Below are positions 17,532 to 26,759 of a DNA stretch of 64,000 nt, piece after piece. The position numbers and the translations under genes are program-made. Within the stretch, counting starts at the first letter, position 1. Each line of letters opens with the position of its first letter. Below the pieces are notes generated by a model. The model had not been told where the DNA came from, searched no databases, and worked only from the letters and a program-made list of their open reading frames with translations. Origin of the DNA: Pseudonocardia broussonetiae (GTDB lineage Bacteria > Actinomycetota > Actinomycetes > Mycobacteriales > Pseudonocardiaceae); assembly GCF_013155125.1 (NCBI RefSeq), contig NZ_CP053564.1:6331501-6395500 (forward strand), written 5' to 3'.

Positions 17532-18256
17532 GGTTTCTGGTCGTGTCCCGTCGGCGAGCGGGAGGGATCCACGGCCCGGACCAGGTCGTGGCGGTGCAGC
17601 GACATCAGCTTGTCCAGCGCCTCGCGGTCGTGGTCGCGGATGGCCGCGGCGATGCCTGCGTGGACCTCGATGTTGTGGGCGTACATCTCCTCGTGGCCGG
17701 GCAGCAGCTCCGCGCGCTTGAGGTTGCCGGTGACGATCGCGGCGATCGCCTCGTACATACCGGCCAGCACCGGGATCCGCGCCGCGCGCGCGATCGCCTG
17801 GTGGAAGCGCAGGTTGGCCTCCAGGAAGCTGCGCGGTTCGGCGGCGCCGCGCATCTCCTCCACCGCCCACTCCAGGGCGCGGACGTCGGCGGGCCCGGCC
17901 CGGTCGACCGCCACCGAGGTCAGCACGTCCTCCAGGTGGGTGCGGGCCTCGAACAGGTCCAGCGGGTCCGGCCCGGACTCGGAGAACCACAGGTCCAGGG
18001 CGCCGAGGCGGACCTGCGGGGGCTGGCTGGCCACGAACACCCCGCCGCCGGGACCCGGGCGCACGACGACCAGGCCGCGGTCGCGCAGGATCCGCAGGAC
18101 CTCGTTCATGATCATGGGGCTGACCTGGTGGTGCTCCATCAGGTCGGTGCGCCTGCCCAGGGACGTGCCCACCGGCGTGCGGTTCGCGAGCAGCTCGTTC
18201 TCGATGGCCGCGGCCACCTGCTGGGCGCGTGACGGGGTGGTGCCCTCGCGCGGCAT
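17528..18256 (-). CDS. GntR family regulator, FCD (FadR-like) type
   Basis: The 242-residue protein has an N-terminal winged helix (about 10-78; VVVRPGPGGGVFVA closes the wing) and an all-helical FCD ligand domain (about 95-225) with FHQAIARAA and EVHAGIAAAI His-bearing helices. Such regulators usually repress catabolic operons until a substrate-derived carboxylate binds. It sits between two divergent catabolic operons, and three matching palindromic operators are found in front of those operons and the transporter, so it is almost certainly the local repressor. Confidence 0.9.
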   Translation of the reverse strand: MPREGTTPSRAQQVAAAIENELLANRTPVGTSLGRRTDLMEHHQVSPMIMNEVLRILRDRGLVVVRPGPGGGVFVASQPPQVRLGALDLWFSESGPDPLDLFEARTHLEDVLTSVAVDRAGPADVRALEWAVEEMRGAAEPRSFLEANLRFHQAIARAARIPVLAGMYEAIAAIVTGNLKRAELLPGHEEMYAHNIEVHAGIAAAIRDHDREALDKLMSLHRHDLVRAVDPSRSPTGHDQKP

Positions 18257-18312
18257 GGGTCCTCCGAGGTCGGAACGGCGAAGATCGTGGAGCCAGGATA
18301 GTGCATCATTCC

Positions 18313-18341
18313 TTGAAACGTGTGTGCACGATCGCTACCGT
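18313..18341 (+). promoter_or_regulatory. Promoter and GntR operator, site 2 (Rieske operon)
   Basis: TTGAAA (18313-18318) and TACCGT (18336-18341) with 17-bp spacing enclose the palindrome CGTG-TGTG-CACG (18319-18330). It lies 87 bp before the Rieske alpha start, in the gap divergent from the GntR gene, so it may control both. Confidence 0.78.
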
Positions 18342-18427
18342 GGCCGCATCAGCCCCGGACAACGGTGTCGAGCGGTGGTTTCGCCGCGGACGCTCCGACC
18401 GGTGCCCACCACTCCGCTGGAGCCCTC

Positions 18428-19705
18428 ATGACCGCGACGTTCGATCCCACCCGACAGCTCGCCCCGTCCGGGCCGCTCGTCGACGAGGACCGCGAGCACC
18501 ACCGCTTCCGGGTCCACCGCTCGACGATGACCTCGCCCGAGATCCACGCCCTCGAGATGGAGCGGGTGTTCGCCCGCAGCTGGCTCTACGTGGGCCACGA
18601 GTCCGAGATCCGCGACCCCGGCGACTACGTCCGCCGTCCGGTTGGCGGCAAGCAGATCTTCATGGTGCGCAACAAGCGCGGCGAGGTGCGCGTCTTCCAC
18701 AACACCTGCACCCACCGCGGCGCGATGGTGTGCCGCAAGGACCAGGGCAACGCCAAGGTCTTCCAGTGCTTCTACCACGCGTGGTCGTTCGACACGGACG
18801 GCCGGCTGGTGGGCGTGCCCGACCGCGACGCCTACGGCGACGGGCTCGACTTCGGCGCGCTCGGGCTGCGCCCGGTGGCCCGCACCGAGTCCTACCGCGG
18901 GTTCGTCTTCCTCAGCTACGACCCCGGCATCGTCGACCTCGTCGAGTACCTGGCCGGGGCCACGGAGTACCTCGACCTCGTCGTCGACGCCACCGGCGAC
19001 GCCGAGATCATCCGCGGCACCAACGAGTACGCGATCGAGGCGAACTGGAAGCTGCTCGCCGAGAACAGCATCGACGGCTACCACGCCGTGCCGACCCACG
19101 ACACCTACTTCAAGTACCTCGTGGCGCTGGGCACCGACCTGTCCGGCGGGGTCGCGGGCACGGCGAAGAGCCTGGGCAACGGCCACGCGGTCCTGGAGTA
19201 CTCCGCGCCGTGGGGCCGGCCGGTCGCGAAGTGGGAGCCGCTGTTCGGCGAGGACTCCCGCGACGAGATCGGGCGGCTGCGCGCCGACCTCGTCGCCAAG
19301 CACGGGGAGGAGCGGGCCCGGCGCATGTGCGACACCAACCGCAACATGCTGATCTACCCCAACCTCGTGATCAACGACATCATGGCGATCACCGTGCGCA
19401 CCTTCATGCCGACCTCCGCCGACCGCATGGAGGTCACCGCCTGGGAGATGGCGCCCCGCGACGAGCTGCCGCAGCTGCGCCAGCGCCGCCTAGACAGCTT
19501 CCTCACCTTCCTCGGCCCCGGCGGCTTCGCCACCCCCGACGACATCGAGGCGCTCGAGTCCTGCCAGCAGGGCTTCCACAGCGGCGGCCTGGAGTGGAAC
19601 GACATCTCCCGCGGCATGGCTCGCGAACCCCTGGCCAACGACGAGGAGCAGATGCGCACGTTCTGGCGGCAGTGGAACGAGCAGATCACCGGGGGTGCGC
19701 GATGA
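18428..19705 (+). CDS. Aromatic-ring-hydroxylating dioxygenase, Rieske alpha subunit
   Basis: The 425-residue catalytic subunit has a Rieske centre (C94, H96, C114, H117) and the mononuclear iron site in NWKLLAENSIDGYHAVPTH (bridging D216, ligands H219 and H224). It dihydroxylates an aromatic acid or similar ring using O2. It overlaps the beta subunit by four bases. No ferredoxin or reductase gene is in this operon, so electrons must come from elsewhere. The ATG at 18428 begins at the natural N-terminus; longer upstream reading frames cross the promoter. Confidence 0.93.
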   Translation: MTATFDPTRQLAPSGPLVDEDREHHRFRVHRSTMTSPEIHALEMERVFARSWLYVGHESEIRDPGDYVRRPVGGKQIFMVRNKRGEVRVFHNTCTHRGAMVCRKDQGNAKVFQCFYHAWSFDTDGRLVGVPDRDAYGDGLDFGALGLRPVARTESYRGFVFLSYDPGIVDLVEYLAGATEYLDLVVDATGDAEIIRGTNEYAIEANWKLLAENSIDGYHAVPTHDTYFKYLVALGTDLSGGVAGTAKSLGNGHAVLEYSAPWGRPVAKWEPLFGEDSRDEIGRLRADLVAKHGEERARRMCDTNRNMLIYPNLVINDIMAITVRTFMPTSADRMEVTAWEMAPRDELPQLRQRRLDSFLTFLGPGGFATPDDIEALESCQQGFHSGGLEWNDISRGMAREPLANDEEQMRTFWRQWNEQITGGAR

Positions 19706-20250
19706 CCGTCACCGACGAGCCCGCCGCCGTCGTCGTCGGCCCCGCGGTCGGCGATCCGGCCGCGGTCACCCGCGCCCAGGTCGAGGACTTCCTCTACGCC
19801 GAGGCCGAGCTGCTCGACGCCTGGGACCTCGACACCTGGATCACGCTCTACACCGACGACTGCCACTACGTCGTGCCCTGCAACGACACGCCCGACGGCG
19901 ACCCCTCCCGCGACCTCGTCCTCATCGACGACAACGCGCTGCGGCTGCGCTCGCGCATCGAGCGGCTCGGCAGCCGCAAGGCCCACCGCGAGTACCCGCA
20001 CTCCACCACCAGCCACCAGGTCACCAACGTGCGGCTGCGCCCGGTGGAGGGCTCCGGTCCCGGCGCGGAGCTGCCGGTCGTCGCCGAGTTCACGGTGTGG
20101 CGCTTCCGCGGCGAGCGCTCCACCACCTACGTGGGCCGGTACCAGTACCGCCTGCGGGTGGTCGACGGGCGGCTGCGGATCGCCTCGAAGCGGGCGACGC
20201 TGGCGATGGGCAGCCTGCGGCAGGTCCACGACGTCGCGATCATCCTGTGA
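19702..20250 (+). CDS. Aromatic-ring-hydroxylating dioxygenase, beta subunit
   Basis: The 182-residue NTF2-fold small subunit (EDFLYAEAELLDAWDLDTWITLYTDD start, RKAHREYPHSTTSHQVTNVR core) is structural in benzoate/anthranilate/cumate-type dioxygenases and forms alpha3beta3 hexamers. ATGA overlap with alpha and GTGA overlap with the SDR indicate tight coupling. Confidence 0.92.
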   Translation: MTVTDEPAAVVVGPAVGDPAAVTRAQVEDFLYAEAELLDAWDLDTWITLYTDDCHYVVPCNDTPDGDPSRDLVLIDDNALRLRSRIERLGSRKAHREYPHSTTSHQVTNVRLRPVEGSGPGAELPVVAEFTVWRFRGERSTTYVGRYQYRLRVVDGRLRIASKRATLAMGSLRQVHDVAIIL

Positions 20251-21023
20251 GCGCCCCGCTCGCGGGCCGGCGCGCGATCGTCACCGGCGGGGCCACCGGG
20301 ATCGGTCTGGCGATCTCCCGGCGGCTGCTGGCCGACGGCGCGCAGGTCGTGGTGGCCGCGGTCCGCGAGGAGGAGCTGAAGACGGGTCTGGACGCGCTGC
20401 GCGTCGACGGGGCGGAGCCGCACGGGTACGTCGGCGACCTCGCGCAGCCCGGCGTCGCCGACGCCCTGCTCGCGGCGGCGGTCGAGGCGCTCGGCGACGT
20501 CGACGTGCTGGTCAACAACGCCGGCGGCGGTATCATCCGGCCGACGCTCGACCACACCGAGGAGACGCTGCGGGCGACGATCGACAACAACCTGTGGACG
20601 ACGCTGCGCTCGACGCTGGCGGTGCTGCCGCACCTGGTGGCGCGCGGCGGGGGCCGGATCGTCAACATCGGGGCGGAGTCGGTCCGCAACGGCCTCACCT
20701 CCCACGCGGTCTACAACGCTGCGAAGGGCGGGGTGCACGCGCTGGCCGTCGGGCTCGCCCGCGAGTTCGCCGGCGCCGGGATCTCGGTCAACACCGTGGC
20801 CCCGTCCTACACGCTCACCCCCGAGCTCGCCGCCGCCATCGAGGCGGGCGCGGTGCCCGAGCACCTGCAGCCCGTGCTCGACGACGCCGTCGCGCTCATC
20901 CCCCAGGGACGTCCCGCCACCCCCGAGGAGGTCGCGGGCGCGGTCGCCTACCTGCTGCGCCCGGAGGCCGGGTTCGTCACCGGGCAGGTCCTGAGCGTCA
21001 ACGGCGGGAGCAGCATGGGATGA
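20247..21023 (+). CDS. Short-chain dehydrogenase, probable cis-dihydrodiol dehydrogenase
   Basis: The 258-residue SDR has TGGATGIG (cofactor loop), NNAGG, the catalytic Ser of the SVRNG segment and YNAAK (Tyr/Lys). Following directly on a Rieske dioxygenase, it most simply oxidises the cis-dihydrodiol back to a catechol with NAD+. The GTG start overlaps the beta-subunit stop, and its own stop overlaps the next ATG. Confidence 0.85.
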   Translation: MSAPLAGRRAIVTGGATGIGLAISRRLLADGAQVVVAAVREEELKTGLDALRVDGAEPHGYVGDLAQPGVADALLAAAVEALGDVDVLVNNAGGGIIRPTLDHTEETLRATIDNNLWTTLRSTLAVLPHLVARGGGRIVNIGAESVRNGLTSHAVYNAAKGGVHALAVGLAREFAGAGISVNTVAPSYTLTPELAAAIEAGAVPEHLQPVLDDAVALIPQGRPATPEEVAGAVAYLLRPEAGFVTGQVLSVNGGSSMG

Positions 21024-22006
21024 CCGTCGACGTCCACGCCCACTTCCTCGGTCCCGACCTCCCGCCGCCCCGGGACCCGGACGCGCCGCGCCTCCTCGTC
21101 GACGACGCCGACGGCGGCCGCATCCTGCGCGGCGACGCCCTGTTCCGGCGGGTCACGTCGTCGCTGTGGGACGTCCCGACCCGGGTCGCCGAGATGGACC
21201 GCGCCGGGGTCACCCGGCAGGTGGTCTCGCCGGTGCCGGTCACGATGGAGCACGCCGTCGGCGACGCGCCCTACGCCCGGGCGCAGAACGACGCGATCGC
21301 GGCGGCCTGCGCGGCGTCGAGCGGACGACTGCTCGGCCTCGGGTGCCTGCCCCTGCACGACGCCCGCGCCGCCGTCGCCGAGCTCGACCGCATCCGGGGC
21401 GCCGGGCTGCTCGGCGTCGAGATCGGCACCCGCGTGGGCGACCTCGACCTCGACGACCCCGCCCTCGTCCCGATCTGGGACGCCTGCGCCGCCACCGGGT
21501 CCGCCGTGCTCGTGCACCCCGTCGACGAGGGCCGCGGTGTCGTCCGCCGCGCCGGGCCGCCCTACGACCTGGGCCTCGGGATGCTCGCTGACACCGCCCT
21601 CGCCGCCTCGGCCCTGGTCTTCGGCGGCGTCCTCGAACGCCTCCCCGGCCTGCGCATCGCGCTCGCCCACGGCTGCGGCGCCTTCCCCTGGGCCTACCCG
21701 CGCCTGCGCGTCGCCGCCGAGCGGAGCGGGACGCCGGGCGACCCCAGGCGCTGGGACGCCCTGACCCGCCTGCTGTACGCCGACACCCTCGTCTTCGACG
21801 ACGAGCACCTGCGCCTGCTCGTGCACCGCTTCGGAGCCGGGCGCCTGCTGCTGGGCAGCGACGCCCCCTTCTTCCCCGACCAGATGGCGCGCACCATCGC
21901 CTCCGTCGAGGAGGCCGGCCGCACCGGCGCCCTGCCGCCCGGCGTCGGGCCGGAGCAGCTCGGCCGCAATGCCGCGGAGTTCCTGGGCCTCGACGACCGA
22001 CCCTGA
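21020..22006 (+). CDS. Amidohydrolase family protein, ACMSD-like decarboxylase candidate
   Basis: The 328-residue TIM-barrel metal enzyme starts with VDVHAHF (H6, H8), has LVHP and ALAHGCGAFPW (third His) and ends with LLLGSDAPFFPDQ (metal Asp). These are features of the ACMSD/gamma-resorcylate decarboxylase branch of amidohydrolases, which remove carboxyl groups from aromatic acids or ring-cleavage products. In this operon it may decarboxylate the carboxylated meta-cleavage product, filling the role CmtD has in p-cumate breakdown. Assignment to a reaction is inference. Confidence 0.82.
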   Translation: MTVDVHAHFLGPDLPPPRDPDAPRLLVDDADGGRILRGDALFRRVTSSLWDVPTRVAEMDRAGVTRQVVSPVPVTMEHAVGDAPYARAQNDAIAAACAASSGRLLGLGCLPLHDARAAVAELDRIRGAGLLGVEIGTRVGDLDLDDPALVPIWDACAATGSAVLVHPVDEGRGVVRRAGPPYDLGLGMLADTALAASALVFGGVLERLPGLRIALAHGCGAFPWAYPRLRVAAERSGTPGDPRRWDALTRLLYADTLVFDDEHLRLLVHRFGAGRLLLGSDAPFFPDQMARTIASVEEAGRTGALPPGVGPEQLGRNAAEFLGLDDRP

Positions 22007-22097
22007 TCGTCGCACAACCTGCTAGCACGATTCCGGCTTCAGACTGCCCGGTTTCGGCGCGTACCGCCGCTGTCACAGCAAATGCGCCGATCGGCCC

Positions 22098-22127
22098 TTG
22101 AATCATGTGTGCATGATTGGGTACCTT
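22098..22127 (+). promoter_or_regulatory. Promoter and GntR operator, site 3 (MHS transporter)
   Basis: TTGAAT (22098-22103) and TACCTT (22122-22127) are 18 bp apart and enclose ATCATG-TGTG-CATGAT (22102-22117), the most symmetrical of the three sites. It lies about 40 bp before the transporter start. Confidence 0.78.
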
Positions 22128-22165
22128 CCTTGCGACAGTGACGTCCTTCACACCGAGGAGCAACC

Positions 22166-23515
22166 GTGTCCGATCTCCAGCCGGAGCGGCCGGCCCCCAC
22201 CCCGCGCGAGCTGCGCAAGGTGGCCGGCGCGAGCCTCGTCGGCACCGCCGTCGAGTTCTACGACTTCTTCATCTACGGCACGGCGGCGGCCCTCGTGTTC
22301 GGGAAGATCTTCTTCCCCGCACTGGGCACCGCGGCGGGGACGATCGCGGCGTTCGCCACGTTCAGCGTCGCTTTCGTGGCCCGGCCGCTCGGCTCGATCC
22401 TGTTCGGACACCTCGGCGACCGCATCGGGCGCAAGAAGTCGCTCACCTACACCCTGCTCATCATGGGTCTGGCGACGTTCGCGATCGGCCTGCTCCCCGA
22501 CGCCGCGACCATCGGCATCGCCGCACCGATCCTGCTGGTGCTGCTGCGCATCCTGCAGGGCCTCGCCGTCGGCGGGGAGTTCGCCGCCGCCGCCCTGCTG
22601 GTCGCCGAGTACGCCCCGGCGCGCAAGCGCGGGCTGTACGGGTCCGCACCGCAGATCGGCTCCGGCATCGGCTCGACGATGGCCGTCGCCACGTTCCTGG
22701 TCGCCGGTCTCGTGATGAGCCCCGAGGCCTTCGAGTCCTGGGGCTGGCGCCTGCCGTTCCTGTTCAGCATCGTGCTGGTCGGCATCGGCCTCTACGTCCG
22801 GATGCGCATCGACGAGACGCCGATCTTCGCCGAGGTCCTCGCCCGCCAGGAGCGGGTCAAGGTGCCGCTCGTCGAGGTCTTCCGCTGCCAGCCGCGCCAG
22901 GTCCTGCTCGCCGCAGGCGCGATGCTCATGTGGTCGTCGTTCTACTACATCGGCGCGGTGTTCTTCACTAGCTACGGCACCACCACCCTGGGCCTGCCGC
23001 GTCCCACGATGCTGCTGATCAACCTCGTGGCCTCGCTGGTCTTCACCCTCGCCGTCATCGTCCCGGCCATGCTCTCCGACCGGGTCGGGCGCCGGCGCAT
23101 GATCGCGATCGGCAACATCGTGGCGATCTCGTGGGCGCTGGTCCTCATGCCGATCATCGACATCGGCACGCCCCTCGCCGTCGGCACCGCGGTCGTCGTG
23201 ACCATGCTGATCGTCGCGATCGCCAACGGCCCCGCCGCGTCCTTCCTGCCCGAGATCTTCGCCGCGCGCTACCGCACCACCGGCGTGGGCGTCGCCTACA
23301 ACCTCGGGTCGGTGCTCGCCGGCGCCATCCCGCCGCTGCTCGCCGCCAGCCTGCTGGCCGCCTACGGCAGCTACGCGATCAGCGTGATGCTCGCGGTCTA
23401 CGCCGTGGTGGCGACCGTCGCGGTGCTGATGCTCTCCGAGACCCGGGGCACGTCGCTGCGGACCGGCGCAGGAGAAGCGCAGGACTCCCCCGCCGACGTC
23501 CGCGTCACCACCTGA
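22166..23515 (+). CDS. MFS transporter, metabolite:H+ symporter (MHS) family
   Basis: The 449-residue protein has 12 predicted membrane helices and MHS signatures: VEFYDFFIYGTAAAL in helix 1, GHLGDRIGRKK in the first cytoplasmic loop, and RILQGLAVGGEF. Relatives import aromatic acids, shikimate or dicarboxylates. The GTG start has GAGGAG five bases upstream. Its own operator makes it the likely uptake system for the catabolic substrate. A paralogue is at 28984-30342. Confidence 0.9.
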   Translation: MSDLQPERPAPTPRELRKVAGASLVGTAVEFYDFFIYGTAAALVFGKIFFPALGTAAGTIAAFATFSVAFVARPLGSILFGHLGDRIGRKKSLTYTLLIMGLATFAIGLLPDAATIGIAAPILLVLLRILQGLAVGGEFAAAALLVAEYAPARKRGLYGSAPQIGSGIGSTMAVATFLVAGLVMSPEAFESWGWRLPFLFSIVLVGIGLYVRMRIDETPIFAEVLARQERVKVPLVEVFRCQPRQVLLAAGAMLMWSSFYYIGAVFFTSYGTTTLGLPRPTMLLINLVASLVFTLAVIVPAMLSDRVGRRRMIAIGNIVAISWALVLMPIIDIGTPLAVGTAVVVTMLIVAIANGPAASFLPEIFAARYRTTGVGVAYNLGSVLAGAIPPLLAASLLAAYGSYAISVMLAVYAVVATVAVLMLSETRGTSLRTGAGEAQDSPADVRVTT

Positions 23516-23551
23516 CGGAGGTCGGCCACCGTCCCGGGACCGTGTGAGTCA

Positions 23552-23580
23552 CCGGTGGCCGTCCGACCGACGGCCACCGG
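23552..23580. terminator. Strong hairpin after the MHS transporter
   Basis: A perfect 12-bp stem (CCGGTGGCCGTC/GACGGCCACCGG) with a 5-nt loop lies 37 bp after the transporter stop. It marks the end of the functional catabolic cluster. Confidence 0.75.
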
Positions 23581-23591
23581 CGCGCACTCCC

Positions 23592-24000
23592 TCAGATCAG
23601 GACGGTGATCTGGTCGGGCCGCCCGAGCAGCTCCCGGCCGTAGATCTCCGAGCAGATCGACGGGTTGACGATCGCGTGGCGGCTCCCGGTCGCCTGGTCG
23701 CGCCAGATGCGCTGCAGCGGGTTGTCCTCGCCGGAACTGCCCGCTCCCCGATGCTCACCAGCAGGTCGATCGCCTCACGGCAGCGGCACGCGATGTACCA
23801 GGCGGTTCGTATGCTCCGGGGACCGGGCTCACCTGTCGACGTCGCCCGCGGCGGGCACGGCGTGCAGGTGCGCGGTGCCGATGTGGCCTGGGCCAGGTCC
23901 AGCTGCCTCGCCGGCGCTTCGGCCGCGTCCTCGTAGGACGTGTACGGGATCGGCCGGTGCTTCGCCTGGTACGTGGTCGACGCGTGGTCAGTACGTAGAC
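23592..24000 (-). pseudogene. Remnant of an HsaA/acyl-CoA-dehydrogenase-type monooxygenase
   Basis: The minus strand encodes the C-terminal part of a flavin-dependent monooxygenase or type-2 acyl-CoA dehydrogenase domain (EDNPLQRIWRDQATGSRHA at the end; EAIDLLVSIGERA before it). The pieces are in different frames: one base is lost near 23742 and at least one further shift lies near 23850. No N-terminal half is found. It is dead and lies just inside the right end of the island. Confidence 0.65.
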
Positions 24001-24099
24001 GTTGCGGTTCGGGAACGTGGTCTGCCACCGCGCTTCCGGCGGGCGCTCCGAGGTTCAGAGTCGCCCTGGCAGCCGTAGATCCAGCACTCTCTCTCCCGA

Positions 24100-24127
24100 T
24101 GCTCGTGCGCCCCAAATGCGCCCCAAA
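24100..24127. repeat. Right end of island, putative attR (28-bp direct repeat)
   Basis: All 28 bases equal those at 4310-4337, 19.8 kb away. TGATCTTC, shared with the left end, follows at 24136-24143. The interval between the copies contains the integrase, the catabolic genes and several gene remnants. Confidence 0.75.
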
Positions 24128-24161
24128 TGGCCATTTGATCTTCATCTGCGCAGGTCAGAGG

Positions 24162-24312
24162 CCTACGACCTGCTCCACTACGACGTCTGATCCGGACGTC
24201 CTCCTGACCTCCGCGTCAGGCCGGAACGGCGGTCGACCTGGCAACGTCCGATGACGGTTGCCGGCGTCGACCGCCGTTCTTCGTGCTCGTGTGTCGCGGA
24301 TGCGCCACGGGA
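24162..24312 (+). pseudogene. Displaced, diverged copy of the glnA 3' end, terminator and att region
   Basis: The codons AYDLLHYDV and stop (24161-24190) parallel the end of glnA ([10 protein letters not shown]), sharing CTACGACGTCTGA exactly. The same downstream layout follows: a small CTGAC hairpin, a long stem (24225-24237 with 24266-24278) and TTCGTGCTCGTG, then an att-like stretch aligning to 4318-4340. Similarity is clear but imperfect throughout, so this is an older or foreign copy. Gene-end-targeting elements often leave such displaced ends. Confidence 0.7.
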
Positions 24313-24344
24313 CGAAGCGCTACCAGGACCTTCCTCTCAGCGGT

Positions 24345-25310
<966 letters not shown>

Positions 25311-25778
25311 CGAAGGCTCCAGATCGGAAGGGCGGGCACTGGCCCCCAGTCTCCCCGACCGACCTCGCGGTCCTTCGGGCCGGGCCCACAGGCCTGGTGG
25401 TCGATCCGGTGCCGACCACCCCGCCTGCGCGCCGGCGGAGGTCCGCGCAACGGGGGGGCGATCAGGATCGCGTCAGGGGTCCCGTGGACGAGGGTCGCCG
25501 TGTTCGTCACCACCGGAGGTCGGTCGGACCGTGCGGAGGCCCGCACGCGACCGGACCGCGACGACGTAGGCAAAAGCATATGAGCTATGTTGCCTAGACG
25601 CAGCTCAATGAGTTACGGTCGCGTCACCTCCTCCAGGAACGGCTTCCGACACGGGTCGTGCGGACGTACTGGACGGAGCACGGGTGCCTGGTCGGCGTCC
25701 CCATCGAACTCAGGGCCTGAGCAGGCCCTGATCATCCCCGTCGGCGGCACTCGCCGGGACGGCCAGCAGGAGGTCACC
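25311..25778. other. Non-coding interval with an AT-rich promoter-like patch
   Basis: No supportable gene is seen. A conspicuously AT-rich patch (about 25568-25615) carries GGCAA/TTGCC (25569-25573 and 25590-25594) and TGAGCT/AGCTCA (25581-25586 and 25602-25607) inverted repeats. It may be the control region of the divergent cold-shock and dehydrogenase genes. Confidence 0.35.
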
Positions 25779-26759
25779 GTGAAGGCGTTGCAGCTGAAGG
25801 AGTTCGGGAAGCCCACCGTGGCCACGGAGCTGATCGAGTCGCCGGCTCCCGAGCCCGGACCCGGACAGCTGCTCGTGGCGATGGAGGCCTCGCCCATCAA
25901 CCCGTCGGACCTGCTCCTCATCCGGGGCCGCTACGGTCATCGCCCGGCCCTGCCAGCCGTTCCCGGCACCGAGGGCGTCGGTCGCGTCGTCGCCGCGGGT
26001 CACGGTGTCGACCCCGGACGCGTCGGCGAGCGGGTGATCGTTCCCACCGTGGCCCACGGCACCTGGCAGGACCAGCTCGTGATCGACGACGGCGGCGCCA
26101 TCGCTGTCGATCCGGCGGCCGACGTCCTCCAGTCGGCGATGCTGGGCATCAACCCGATCACCGCCGACCTCCTGCTCCGGAGCTTCGTCGACCTCTCCCC
26201 GGGCGCCTGGGTCGCACAGACCGGCGGGAACTCCGCCGTGGGCCGCTACGTCATCGCCCTGGCGAAGCAGGCCGGTCACCGCACCCTCAGCGTGGTGCGC
26301 AGGCCCGAGGTCGCGGCGGAGCTGCTCGAGTCGGGCGCCGACGCCGTCGTCGTCAGCGGGCCGGACCTGCGTACCCAGCTGAAGCAGGTGCTCGGCGACG
26401 AGCGGATCTCGCTGCTGCTCGATCCGATCGCCGGGGAGGTGGTCACCGAACTCGCCTCCTGGCTCGCCCACGGGGGCACCCTGGTCAGCTACGGCGGGAT
26501 GAGCGGTACCCCGGTCACCGTCTCCCCCAACGACCTCATCTTCCGCGATCTCACCGTCCGGGGCTTCTGGCTGAAGCACTGGCTGGACACGACTCCCCAC
26601 GACGCCATCGTCTCCGCGTACGCCCGGCTGGCCCCGTTGGTCGCCGACGGCTCACTGCGGGCGCCCGTCGCGGCCACCTATCCGCTGGAGGAGTTCCAGG
26701 ACGCCCTGCTCCACGCCTCTCAACCGGGCGGCGCCGGGAAGGTGCTCTTCACCTGGTGA
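25779..26759 (+). CDS. Medium-chain dehydrogenase/reductase, quinone or enoyl reductase type
   Basis: The 326-residue protein has a GroES-like N-terminal half (INPSDLLLIRGRYG, then PGTEGVGRV) and a Rossmann half with GGNSAVGRYVIALAKQAG. The catalytic-zinc Cys/His set of alcohol dehydrogenases is missing, which points to the zinc-free trans-2-enoyl-CoA reductase (MECR)/quinone oxidoreductase branch using NADPH. The GTG start at 25779 is preceded by AGGAGG at six bases, so the longer upstream frame was rejected. Confidence 0.85.
   Translation: MKALQLKEFGKPTVATELIESPAPEPGPGQLLVAMEASPINPSDLLLIRGRYGHRPALPAVPGTEGVGRVVAAGHGVDPGRVGERVIVPTVAHGTWQDQLVIDDGGAIAVDPAADVLQSAMLGINPITADLLLRSFVDLSPGAWVAQTGGNSAVGRYVIALAKQAGHRTLSVVRRPEVAAELLESGADAVVVSGPDLRTQLKQVLGDERISLLLDPIAGEVVTELASWLAHGGTLVSYGGMSGTPVTVSPNDLIFRDLTVRGFWLKHWLDTTPHDAIVSAYARLAPLVADGSLRAPVAATYPLEEFQDALLHASQPGGAGKVLFTW

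Noticed and set aside
24002..24190. 62-codon gene overlapping the right att site
   Set aside because: The frame only joins remnant sequence, the att repeat and the displaced glnA tail; there is no start signal.
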